NCBI GenBank assembly: GCA_964419225.1
Contig: CAYQPF010000240.1
Span: 1-5,715, forward strand
From: CAYQPF01 sp964419225
GTDB lineage: Bacteria > Cloacimonadota > Cloacimonadia > Cloacimonadales > CAYQPF01
DNA: 5,715 nucleotides
Reading direction: 5' to 3'
Shown here: positions 1-5,715 of the stretch, in pieces
How the letters are laid out: each line of letters opens with the position of its first letter
How positions within the stretch are numbered: position 1 is the stretch's first letter
The notes under the pieces: generated by a model
What the model was told of the DNA's origin: nothing
Database searches by the model: none
What the model saw: the letters and a program-made list of their open reading frames with translations, nothing else
Made by a program: the position numbers and the translations under genes

Positions 1-2632
1 ATATTCCTCCTGCATTAACAACTATTTTCACATTATTACCCGCAAGTGCAATTCCACTTATATTAACCAACCCGCCATTATTAATATTTAACTGACAGTT
101 TTTAAGAAATCTGGTTTGCCCAATTAAATTTAGAGATCCCCCTGCAGAGACATTTATAATTTCACCTGCATATACACTATCTGCATATTCAATTGGGGTT
201 TCAACTAACTCAGGAATGACTTTTACCATCTGGACAAGTATTCCATCCCCGGCAGTAAGTGGAATATCAAAGAAAGGGGAAATTTGTGTTTGTTGAGAAT
301 CCTCATCTTTTCTAAATATCGTATTTGAGTATGGGTCATAAAGTGCTATCGAATTCACATTTCTGGTGCTTGAATTTGCATCTAATACGAATCTGACAAT
401 TTGGGATTTTGCTGCAGGACAGTTTGTTCCATTTCTAATAGCTTCATGCGTAAAATTCGCCATAGTACCATTGACACTACCATTATCGACTATATTAGTT
501 TTCCTGTTAACCAGCATATAAGACATATTTTGATTATTGTCTTCAAAAATACCTACTTGAACATAGCCTTGATATTTGTCTGTGGCTAGATTAAAATTAG
601 GTTGAAAAGCTGTTAAAGTGGCATAATTTGCTCCAAGATTTAAGGATACTGCTTCTCCATATATATCCTGAGGTAAGTGAATACCTGTAGCATCAAGGAA
701 TCCTGAATCTATCCAATTAAGCTCTTTCAGAATTGGTCCATAAGTCAATATCTTGTCATTTGCCTCGGCGATAGCATAGTATTCCGGAGTTAGTATTACT
801 GTATCGGAAGTTGGTTCAACGTCAACCAGAGCATACCACTTTGAGTTTGAACGCGTATTTGCGGTTGTATTTGGATCAAATGGAGCTGGATGTGAATAAT
901 TAGTAGTATTTTCTAACTTATCATTAAATTTGTAATTGATTATACCATCAACTCCATAACACAAAGGCAGGAATTGCAGGCATTTTTGCATTTGAGGAGT
1001 AGGTAACAAATAATTATTCCAATAATGTAAACTGTTGGGATCATCGGAATCAGCTTCAGAATATCCTGCACTAACAGGTACAGCATAAAATTTAATATCG
1101 TTTGTCTCACATTTGATTTTTAAAGCTCTGTAGTGTCTTAACATTAACCAATCCAGATTCCACTGTAAAGTTTTTACTTTATCCCAAGGTGTTATCCCTT
1201 CAGCATAAGGATCAACATTCCAGTTATGACTCCCTGCTAACGGGTAGTAATCTACCAATAACTCTGTTGGATTAACATAATCAACAAACAATTCGGGCAG
1301 AGAATAGGAACTACCATTTCCCACAGAATTTCCTTTTCTTTTATTGGAAAAAGCCCAATTAAGTGTAGTAAATTGCTTCAGGTCAACACCTTCGTTGGTT
1401 AACATATTTTGGATGAGGGAACGACTGGCAAAATGAGGTTGTGACGGCTCATCATAAGCATAAAATCTCTTTAAAGAACTCAGGGTTGATCCGGGATAAT
1501 TGCTTAATCTTGTGTGTAACCAACTACTCGCTGTTCCATCAGCCAGACTCCTATACATTTTATCCTGAATCTCAATATAATCCAGAGATACTTGATAACC
1601 TCCATGCCAGTAAATGTGAGGAGTCATTCCAAATAGTGAATAATCCCAATATGCTAATTTTAGCAAACCAAGATTTTTGAGATCCTGCATCTCAACCACA
1701 AAAGTAATAGTACGATAGCCATAACCGTCAACTATTTCAGTTGAATAAGCTGAACTCCTGAGCTGTCCATAGGTATATGAAAGCTGTTCGGTTCTGGGTG
1801 GATTTTCTGGTTCTGTTCCTCCACCAATTACATTATAAAGCGGAGCAAACACAAAAGCTCCGTTTGCATTGCAAAATTTGAGTCCGAAAGTTAGTGCTTC
1901 TGCATCATCGGGAGCATTCGAGTCCAGTTTATAACTTACAGTATAGTAAAGTTTATTGAAGCTAATGGCATTCAGCCCGTCATTTTGGTCGTAGTTCGTG
2001 AATCTGAATTCCGCACCCACATTTGCATATCCTTCATAAGGGTCACTAGCAAGCCCATCTTCAGTTTTGAAATCATGCCATCTCCATTTCAGAAAATCTA
2101 CAGCGACTCCGGCCGGATGTTCTAATGCAGGATCACAAAACCAGATATTACTGTTGGATGCATAAATATCTCCATATTTTTGACCAACTCTGTTATTATT
2201 ATTAAGCGTATCGAATTTGTGCCAAAAATAGTTATCCGTCGGATCATCTTGATTTACTTCTATCTCGCTTTGGTATTCTGCCTCAAATTTCCAACGGTTT
2301 CCCGTCGCGAGGATGGATACCCCTGCCTCTGTGAGATTAGAGCCATTATAGGTACTCTTATTATCTAACAAGTAGGAATCAATTTTGTTCGTATTCAACA
2401 GATTAATCATTGATTCTATATTAGGATTTGTGCAATCTCCATCCGCCGACCAAATTGTAGCATTATAGTGGGCGTTTTTCATTGCCGGGATCAGGTTGTT
2501 ATTCATATTCAACAAGTAATCTGCCGGCTTCATATAAGAGTAGCACCCAAGTAAAAACTCGTCTGAATAAAATGCCCAAACTGATTGACACATTAGCACA
2601 ACAAAGAACAAACACATTAATACTTTTTTCAT
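1..2632 (-). CDS. Large secreted protein, glycoside-hydrolase-like (N-terminal 877 codons, no stop in window)
   Basis: Reading the minus strand from the ATG at 2632 gives 877 codons with no stop or frameshift, continuing past the left edge. The start is set by AAAGGAG five bases upstream and by a signal peptide: MKK, then a hydrophobic core, then a probable cleavage after VWA (residue 20). The mature protein is rich in W, Y, N and D. Around 40-570 alternate hydrophobic segments suggest a TIM barrel. Landmarks are YAYDEPS (391-397, with D394-E395-P396 resembling the acid/base region of clan GH-A enzymes), LLVDYYP (458-464) and CYGVDGI (558-564, like a late barrel strand). A beta-rich module follows, with YMLVNRKT at 705-712. 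Residues 818-877 contain short N/G-rich strands like a beta-solenoid. The hydrolase assignment is inference from these motifs; no family was recognised with certainty. A T9SS sorting domain may lie beyond the edge. It is on the same strand as the propeller gene, 361 bp downstream of it. Confidence 0.85.
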   Translation of the reverse strand, partial: MKKVLMCLFFVVLMCQSVWAFYSDEFLLGCYSYMKPADYLLNMNNNLIPAMKNAHYNATIWSADGDCTNPNIESMINLLNTNKIDSYLLDNKSTYNGSNLTEAGVSILATGNRWKFEAEYQSEIEVNQDDPTDNYFWHKFDTLNNNNRVGQKYGDIYASNSNIWFCDPALEHPAGVAVDFLKWRWHDFKTEDGLASDPYEGYANVGAEFRFTNYDQNDGLNAISFNKLYYTVSYKLDSNAPDDAEALTFGLKFCNANGAFVFAPLYNVIGGGTEPENPPRTEQLSYTYGQLRSSAYSTEIVDGYGYRTITFVVEMQDLKNLGLLKLAYWDYSLFGMTPHIYWHGGYQVSLDYIEIQDKMYRSLADGTASSWLHTRLSNYPGSTLSSLKRFYAYDEPSQPHFASRSLIQNMLTNEGVDLKQFTTLNWAFSNKRKGNSVGNGSSYSLPELFVDYVNPTELLVDYYPLAGSHNWNVDPYAEGITPWDKVKTLQWNLDWLMLRHYRALKIKCETNDIKFYAVPVSAGYSEADSDDPNSLHYWNNYLLPTPQMQKCLQFLPLCYGVDGIINYKFNDKLENTTNYSHPAPFDPNTTANTRSNSKWYALVDVEPTSDTVILTPEYYAIAEANDKILTYGPILKELNWIDSGFLDATGIHLPQDIYGEAVSLNLGANYATLTAFQPNFNLATDKYQGYVQVGIFEDNNQNMSYMLVNRKTNIVDNGSVNGTMANFTHEAIRNGTNCPAAKSQIVRFVLDANSSTRNVNSIALYDPYSNTIFRKDEDSQQTQISPFFDIPLTAGDGILVQMVKVIPELVETPIEYADSVYAGEIINVSAGGSLNLIGQTRFLKNCQLNINNGGLVNISGIALAGNNVKIVVNAGGI

Positions 2633-2637
2633 AGCAT

Positions 2638-2644
2638 CTCCTTT
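2638..2644 (-). promoter_or_regulatory. Shine-Dalgarno site of the large secreted protein
   Basis: The minus strand reads AAAGGAG followed by ATGCT and the ATG at 2632, a near-ideal ribosome binding site with five bases of spacing. It decides the start codon and so validates the long partial reading frame. No confident -10/-35 or Bacteroidota-type TAnnTTTG promoter was found upstream. Confidence 0.8.
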
Positions 2645-2714
2645 GAACTTTATTTTATTTTTCATCCTTCTCACAAACCAAGTGAAAAGAAACATCTTAA
2701 AACCTTTCCAACTT

Positions 2715-2722
2715 CTTAAATG
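2715..2722. repeat. Left flanking direct repeat (putative target-site duplication)
   Basis: CTTAAATG abuts the left terminus and matches CTAAAATG at 2905-2912 at 7 of 8 positions. Eight bases is the duplication length expected for IS66-family insertion. Both are AT-rich, so chance similarity is not excluded. Confidence 0.5.
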
Positions 2723-2736
2723 GTAACTACTCAGGT
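2723..2736 (+). repeat. Left terminal inverted repeat of the MITE-like element
   Basis: GTAACTACTCAGGT pairs with the right terminus at 13 of 14 positions; only the A at 2733 is mismatched. The outer G at 2722 also pairs with C2905, but placing the boundary at GTAA gives the 8-bp direct repeats. A shorter direct repeat, TCAGGTA, occurs at 2731-2737 and again at 2745-2751, just inside the terminus. Confidence 0.7.
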
Positions 2737-2780
2737 ACATACTATCAGGTAAGCGAAAACCATAAAAAAAAGATATTTAT

Positions 2781-2800
2781 CCGCAGATTTACGCAGATTT
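2781..2800. repeat. Tandem 10-bp intergenic repeat (CCGCAGATTT / ACGCAGATTT)
   Basis: Two adjacent 10-bp units differ only in their first base and share the core CGCAGATTT. I recall the same CGCAGATTnA-type unit as a dispersed intergenic repeat in diverse bacterial genomes; that is memory, not a search. Here it sits inside the inverted-repeat-bounded element, so it may have been carried with it. Confidence 0.65.
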
Positions 2801-2823
2801 TAAGTCAGAAACAGCTTTCTTAT

Positions 2824-2843
2824 CCGAAATGTGGCCATTTCGG
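2824..2843. other. Perfect 7-bp inverted repeat (hairpin)
   Basis: CCGAAAT and ATTTCGG are perfectly complementary around a six-base GTGGCC loop. The hairpin lies within the MITE-like element, about 150 bases downstream of the propeller stop codon. Neither strand has a T-run after it, so it is not a typical intrinsic terminator. It may be internal secondary structure of the element. Confidence 0.5.
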
Positions 2844-2890
2844 CTCCAAGAGAGGCCAAATAAACAGCATTCTTCTTTTAATCTCGAAGA

Positions 2891-2904
2891 ACCAGAGTAG
2901 TTAC
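2891..2904 (-). repeat. Right terminal inverted repeat of the MITE-like element
   Basis: ACCAGAGTAGTTAC on the plus strand is the reverse complement of the left terminus except at one base. The 11-bp core, extended by one base pair outward, is a perfect inverted repeat: GGTAACTACTC at 2722-2732 and GAGTAGTTACC at 2895-2905. Confidence 0.7.
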
Positions 2905-2912
2905 CTAAAATG
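2905..2912. repeat. Right flanking direct repeat (putative target-site duplication)
   Basis: CTAAAATG directly follows the right terminus and is the partner of CTTAAATG at 2715-2722, with one mismatch at the third position. That would be consistent with point mutation after an old insertion. Confidence 0.5.
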
Positions 2913-2937
2913 AATATATTTATTGCCAATTAATCAG

Positions 2938-3841
2938 TTTACCAACCAGTTGTTTCATATCCTAACTAACAACTAACAATTAATAACTAACAACTACTTC
3001 ACCGTTATCTTCTGCGTGGTCACTCTCTTATTATCAATATACAAAGCAGCTAAATAGATTCCTGTTTTCATTTTTTTATTCAGGATGTTACCTGTGTTTT
3101 GTTTAGAATTGGTAAGACTTACAGTTTGTTTTGTAACTACCTGTCCTTTGATATTATAGATATTGATCCAGGCACTGCCTGTCTTTTTGGGTATCTGCCC
3201 CAAAATTTGATACTTGAGTGTGGATTTACCTTTAACAGCCGGATTGGGAAAAATGTTCAGAGTTATATTCTTTTTGAGTATTTCAACCTGATCATTAATT
3301 GCAACGGTAGTATCAATCAGTTCGGGATTTCCTGCATAGATATAAACCTTGCCAGGATAATTCGGATCACCGCTCTGACTATTGGGAGCAGAAATCGCAA
3401 TATCACAATAACCGTCATGATTATAGTCTCCGGTTGTGACAGCCCAGCCAAATTGGTGGTAGGGAGAAGTTGTGGGATGCCTGAACCACAAATCATATAA
3501 TCCGTTGGGTTGAGCTTTACCAAGCCAAATCCCGGCAAGGCCAGACCACATTTCTGCAATGTAATTTGTGCCTACCACATCGCTGTAGCCATCCCCGTTA
3601 AAATCTCCAAAAGCAACACCTCGAAAATTTATATTAAGAACCTGATTCATGTATTCTGGCTGAGTCACAACATACTCCTGTGATTCAGGCAAACTCGATG
3701 ACCCCATTTTAAAGTGAATATATCCTACTTCTTCATTAATTTTATCTGCTGTGATAAAATCATCACAACCGTCTCCGTTGAAATCGCCGATACTGTATCC
3801 TCCCGGAAATACCTCATTGATGATATTAGATTCCATAAGCA
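2938..3841. repeat. Segmental duplication, copy A (3' flank plus second half of the propeller gene)
   Basis: The region matches 4805-5715. Homology starts at TTTACCAACCAG in the 3' flank and runs through the heptad array and the coding sequence to the end of the window copy. Coding positions stay at a constant offset of 1874. The only length change is one heptad in the flank. The full extent upstream in copy B is unknown. Confidence 0.9.
2964..2996. repeat. Heptanucleotide tandem array at the 3' end of the first propeller gene
   Basis: On the plus strand the 7-base units are AACTAAC, AACTAAC, AATTAAT, AACTAAC and a partial AACTA. The last partial unit contains the TAG stop codon of the gene (CTA on the plus strand at 2994-2996). 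The copy after the second propeller gene has one more AACTAAC unit and the same variant AATTAAT unit, so the arrays share ancestry and differ by unit gain or loss. They resemble in style the short heptanucleotide intergenic repeats described in cyanobacteria; the sequence is different and no homology is claimed. Confidence 0.8.
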
Positions 3842-4610
3842 GTACCCGGTTCGTCAGATCGACACCATTAGAACCGTAATAAATGTAGCGGTAACGAGGT
3901 AAATCCTCAGGATCTGGGTATGTGTTAGGGGCATAACCCACCATGAAATCATCCAGACCATCACCGTTGACATCGCCCATGCTTGATATCAGACAATGAA
4001 TTCCCCCGCTTACATTTTCTATCACCGGCACCTCTTCAAATGTTCCCCCCAGCAGAATATAAAGATTCTTATGAAAGTATGACGGAGTAACCTCTGTACG
4101 CTTAATACAGCCAATATCGTCAAACCCGTCGTTATTAATATCACCCAAACATTCAACAGGCTCTAAGCCAAGATTTTGCATATTATCGGCATGCATATAT
4201 ATTTTCTTATCTGGGACAAGATCTGCATTGGGGCCTCCGTAGAAAAAAACCAGAGAATCCTGATAGTAATCATTTGGCAAATCCTCTACTGTTAGCAGAT
4301 CATCGTAACCATCTCCATTGACATCACCTGCAGTAAGAAGATTATTTAAATAATTGCCGGTAACTGTTAAATCAGGGATTATATCTATTGCACCTTCACC
4401 GCCATAATAAACAAAGATTTTACCAGTTCTGTCCCGTATCACCAAATCATCAATTCCATCTGCATTAAAATCGAGTGTAGTCATTTTTTTGCCGAAATAG
4501 GAATTATTGGATTCGCCAATAAATGTCTGCATGATTTGCATTTGATTAACTGCCTGTACGGAAGCAACAAACATGATTCCCAGTATAAGAAATAAAACTA
4601 TTCGTCTCAT
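2994..4610 (-). CDS. Secreted seven-repeat FG-GAP/VCBS beta-propeller protein with T9SS sorting domain
   Basis: This is a 538-residue exported protein. The start at 4610 is preferred over an in-frame ATG at 4682. It has AAGAGG eight bases upstream and opens a classic signal peptide (MRR, hydrophobic core, cleavage after VQA at about residue 20), whereas the 24 extra residues read through a heptad repeat. Seven DxDxDG-type calcium loops occur at residues 47-55, 96-104, 157-165, 213-221, 276-284, 336-344 and 395-403, spaced 49-63 residues apart. This is what a seven-bladed integrin-alpha-like propeller needs. From about 446 the tail has NIFPNP (452-457), then GIYLAALY and a basic ITVK end, typical of Por/T9SS type A sorting domains that are removed on export. 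The role is probably surface or released binding (adhesion or polymers); the ligand is unknown. A paralogue lies 257 bp upstream on the same strand. Confidence 0.93.
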   Translation of the reverse strand: MRRIVLFLILGIMFVASVQAVNQMQIMQTFIGESNNSYFGKKMTTLDFNADGIDDLVIRDRTGKIFVYYGGEGAIDIIPDLTVTGNYLNNLLTAGDVNGDGYDDLLTVEDLPNDYYQDSLVFFYGGPNADLVPDKKIYMHADNMQNLGLEPVECLGDINNDGFDDIGCIKRTEVTPSYFHKNLYILLGGTFEEVPVIENVSGGIHCLISSMGDVNGDGLDDFMVGYAPNTYPDPEDLPRYRYIYYGSNGVDLTNRVLLMESNIINEVFPGGYSIGDFNGDGCDDFITADKINEEVGYIHFKMGSSSLPESQEYVVTQPEYMNQVLNINFRGVAFGDFNGDGYSDVVGTNYIAEMWSGLAGIWLGKAQPNGLYDLWFRHPTTSPYHQFGWAVTTGDYNHDGYCDIAISAPNSQSGDPNYPGKVYIYAGNPELIDTTVAINDQVEILKKNITLNIFPNPAVKGKSTLKYQILGQIPKKTGSAWINIYNIKGQVVTKQTVSLTNSKQNTGNILNKKMKTGIYLAALYIDNKRVTTQKITVK

Positions 4611-4618
4611 ATATCCTA

Positions 4619-4624
4619 CCTCTT
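4619..4624 (-). promoter_or_regulatory. Shine-Dalgarno site of the complete propeller gene
   Basis: The minus strand reads AAGAGG, preceded by more A, eight bases before the ATG at 4610. It supports the downstream start rather than the in-frame ATG at 4682, which has no comparable purine-rich site. The site lies immediately next to the CAGTAGT heptad array. Confidence 0.65.
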
Positions 4625-4627
4625 TTT

Positions 4628-4662
4628 TAGTAGTCAGTAGCCAGTAGTCAGGTGTCAGTGGA
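4628..4662. repeat. Heptanucleotide array just upstream of the propeller start
   Basis: Five consecutive 7-base units read TAGTAGT, CAGTAGC, CAGTAGT, CAGGTGT and CAGTGGA on the plus strand. They sit just beyond the ribosome binding site of the propeller gene, so they probably lie in its leader or promoter region. The sequence differs from the AACTAAC arrays at the gene's 3' end, but the 7-base period is the same. No similar array can be checked for the second propeller gene because its 5' end is outside the window. Confidence 0.65.
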
Positions 4663-4830
4663 AACAACAGGGTGATAACCATATATTTGTCTTAAGCCCT
4701 TTTCATCCAAATCATCTGACAAATAAATACCATGATTATTTATAAATACAAGCAAAAAGAGTCAAGAAGAATCCCTTCTCTTATTAACAACTACCATATA
4801 AAATTTTACCAACCAGTTATTTCATCTCCT

Positions 4831-4870
4831 AACTAACAACTAACAACTAACAATTAATAACTAACAACTA
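4831..4870. repeat. Heptanucleotide tandem array at the 3' end of the second propeller gene
   Basis: On the plus strand the units are AACTAAC three times, AATTAAT, AACTAAC, then a partial AACTA that contains the stop codon of the second propeller gene (4868-4870). This is the same order as the array at 2964-2996 with exactly one extra AACTAAC, which fits replication slippage after duplication. Confidence 0.8.
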
Positions 4871-5715
4871 TTTCACCGTTATCTTCTGCGTGGTCACTCT
4901 CTTATTATCAATATACAAAGCCGCTAAATAGATTCCTGACTTCAGTTTTTTATTCAGGATGCTACCGGTGTTTTGTTTAGTATTGATAAGGCTTACTAGC
5001 TGTTTTGTAACTACCTGTCCCTTAATATTATAGATATTGATCCAGGCACTGCCTGTCTTTTTGGGTATCTGTCCCATAATTTGATATTTAAGTGTGGACT
5101 TGCCTTTAACAGCCGGATTGGGAAAAATGTTCAGAGTTATATTCTTTTTGAGTATTTCAACCTGATCATTAATTGCAACGGTAGTATCAATCAGTTCGGG
5201 ATTTCCTGCATAGATATAAACCTTGCCAGGATAATTCGGATCACCGCTCTGACTATTGGGAGCAGAAATCGCAATATCACAATAACCGTCATGATTATAG
5301 TCTCCGGTTGTGACAGCCCAGCCAAACTGATGGTATGGAGATGTTGTGGGATGCCGGAACCACATATCATATAATCCGTTGGGTTGGGCTTTACCCAGCC
5401 AAATTCCGGCAAGTCCGGACCACATTTCTGATGAATAATCCGTCCCCACAACATCGCTAAAACCATCTCCGTTAAAATCTCCAAAAGCAACTCCATGATA
5501 ATCAATATTTATGATAGTCATGATAAAATCCGGTTGAATTACATCATATTGCTGAGATTCCGGTAAAGTAAGTGAACCCATTTTAAAACGCAAACTTCCT
5601 TCATTTTCATTTATCATGTCAGCAATAAAAAAATCATCACACCCGTCTCCGTTGAAATCACCGATACTGTATCCTCCCGGAAATACCTCATTGATGATAT
5701 TAGATTCCATAAGCA
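4868..5715 (-). CDS. Second FG-GAP propeller/T9SS protein, paralogue (C-terminal 281 residues)
   Basis: This frame enters from the right edge and ends at the TAG at 4868-4870. The ATG at 5710 corresponds to internal Met259 of the neighbour and is preceded by the same Leu codon, so it is not the start. Three calcium loops are visible, at fragment residues 19-27, 79-87 and 138-146, equivalent to loops 5-7 of the complete copy. The same T9SS sorting domain follows, with the PNP motif at about 198-200. It aligns with the neighbour along its whole length with no indels. About 35 of 281 residues differ, 23 of them clustered in a 48-residue stretch between loops 5 and 6. By homology the full protein should have a signal peptide and about seven blades. 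It is exported and probably surface-associated; the ligand is unknown. Confidence 0.92.
   Translation of the reverse strand, partial: LMESNIINEVFPGGYSIGDFNGDGCDDFFIADMINENEGSLRFKMGSLTLPESQQYDVIQPDFIMTIINIDYHGVAFGDFNGDGFSDVVGTDYSSEMWSGLAGIWLGKAQPNGLYDMWFRHPTTSPYHQFGWAVTTGDYNHDGYCDIAISAPNSQSGDPNYPGKVYIYAGNPELIDTTVAINDQVEILKKNITLNIFPNPAVKGKSTLKYQIMGQIPKKTGSAWINIYNIKGQVVTKQLVSLINTKQNTGSILNKKLKSGIYLAALYIDNKRVTTQKITVK

Larger units (their letters stand above)
2723..2904. mobile_element. MITE-like element, possible IS66-family derivative
   Basis: The element is 182 bp long and bounded by terminal inverted repeats: GTAACTACTCAGGT at the left, and ACCAGAGTAGTTAC at the right, which reads GTAACTACTCTGGT on the other strand. 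They match at 13 of 14 positions. The flanking 8-mers CTTAAATG (2715-2722) and CTAAAATG (2905-2912) match at 7 of 8 and look like an aged target-site duplication. IS66-family elements are known for termini starting GTAA and 8-bp duplications, so a non-autonomous IS66 relative is the best reading. There is no transposase frame inside. The interior carries a tandem CCGCAGATTT-type repeat and a small hairpin. The family assignment is inference; the inverted repeats and flanks are seen directly. Confidence 0.6.
2633..2993. other. 361-bp non-coding spacer with a nested repeat element
   Basis: No coding frame with a start, ribosome binding site or recognisable protein is present on either strand. 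From low to high coordinates it holds the Shine-Dalgarno site of the downstream gene, a pyrimidine-rich leader to about 2660, a 182-bp inverted-repeat-bounded element with flanking direct repeats (2715-2912), and an AT-rich stretch. It ends with the 3' flank and heptad array shared with the neighbouring paralogue (2938-2993). No convincing intrinsic terminator for the propeller gene was found. Confidence 0.8.
4805..5715. repeat. Segmental duplication, copy B (truncated by the window edge)
   Basis: This is the partner of 2938-3841. Divergence is uneven: about 9% over the last 235 coding bases, zero over the next 224 bases (5103-5326), about one in nine just beyond, and high across 5489-5632. 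Identity then returns, with no mismatch over the final 55 bases (5661-5715). Confidence 0.9.

Noticed and set aside
1441..1680. Plus-strand open frame of 79 codons (and similar ones at 401-589 and 2180-2368)
   Set aside because: They lie antisense within the long minus-strand reading frame, lack ribosome binding sites and have protein sequences without domain character.
2824..2843. Perfect 7-bp hairpin as an intrinsic terminator for the first propeller gene
   Set aside because: No T-run follows on either strand and it lies about 150 bases past the stop, inside the mobile-element-like segment.
3099..3500. Plus-strand open frame of 133 codons, with a counterpart at 5081-5374 in the second copy
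   Set aside because: Antisense to the FG-GAP/sorting-domain coding region. Its conservation between copies is explained by duplication of the coding strand.
3317..3559. Minus-strand frames at 3317-3559 and 5191-5505
   Set aside because: Out-of-frame readings of the propeller genes themselves; the true frame holds the calcium loops.
4611..4682. In-frame ATG at 4682 giving a 24-residue N-terminal extension of the propeller protein
   Set aside because: The extension is translated heptad-repeat sequence, lacks a good ribosome binding site, and would bury the signal peptide. The ATG at 4610 has AAGAGG at eight bases and starts directly with MRR and a hydrophobic core.
4765..4779. AGAAG-AATCC-CTTCT hairpin followed on the minus strand by CTCTTTTT, as a terminator for the second propeller gene
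   Set aside because: The stem is only five base pairs and AT-containing, and the T-run is separated from it by several bases. Too weak to call.
4868..5710. ATG at 5710 as the start of the second propeller gene
   Set aside because: It aligns with internal Met259 of the complete copy, is preceded by a homologous Leu codon, and has no signal peptide after it. The gene continues past the window.

Overview
The window is AT-rich bacterial DNA with all genes on the minus strand. Two kinds of secreted protein are encoded. One is a very large protein with a signal peptide (positions 1-2632, running off the left edge). The other is a pair of tandem paralogues with calcium-binding FG-GAP/VCBS propeller repeats and a Por/type IX secretion (T9SS) C-terminal sorting domain (2994-4610, and 4868 off the right edge). 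T9SS sorting domains belong to the Bacteroidota/FCB group. Combined with FG-GAP secreted proteins and a repeat-littered AT-rich genome, this makes Candidatus Cloacimonadota or a relative my best guess; the phylum is inference, not proven.

Layout: 1-2632 is one uninterrupted minus-strand reading frame of 877 codons from a clear start (signal peptide, strong Shine-Dalgarno) with no stop in the window. I translated it by hand. It has features of a TIM-barrel glycoside-hydrolase-like region followed by beta-rich repeats. 2633-2993 is a non-coding spacer. It holds a 182-bp element with 14-bp terminal inverted repeats starting GTAA and near-perfect 8-bp flanking direct repeats, which is the architecture of an IS66-family-derived MITE. 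It also holds a tandem CCGCAGATTT/ACGCAGATTT repeat and a short perfect hairpin. 2994-4610 is a complete 538-residue seven-repeat propeller protein with a signal peptide and sorting domain. 4611-4867 is a 257-bp spacer with heptanucleotide repeats at both ends. 4868-5715 is the C-terminal half of a second copy of the propeller protein.

The most interesting signals are evolutionary. The two paralogues align without a single indel at a fixed offset of 1874 bp. They carry a 224-bp block with no mismatches, although the coding sequence on either side differs at roughly one base in ten. They also carry a blade segment in which 23 of 48 residues differ. This looks like local gene conversion plus a variable surface. 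The 3' ends of both genes run into a heptanucleotide array (AACTAAC on the plus strand) that contains the stop codon and differs between copies by exactly one unit. All proteins are predicted to be exported, and the propeller pair is probably displayed on or released from the cell surface by T9SS, plausibly for adhesion or polymer binding. No RNA gene, CRISPR array or intact transposase is visible.
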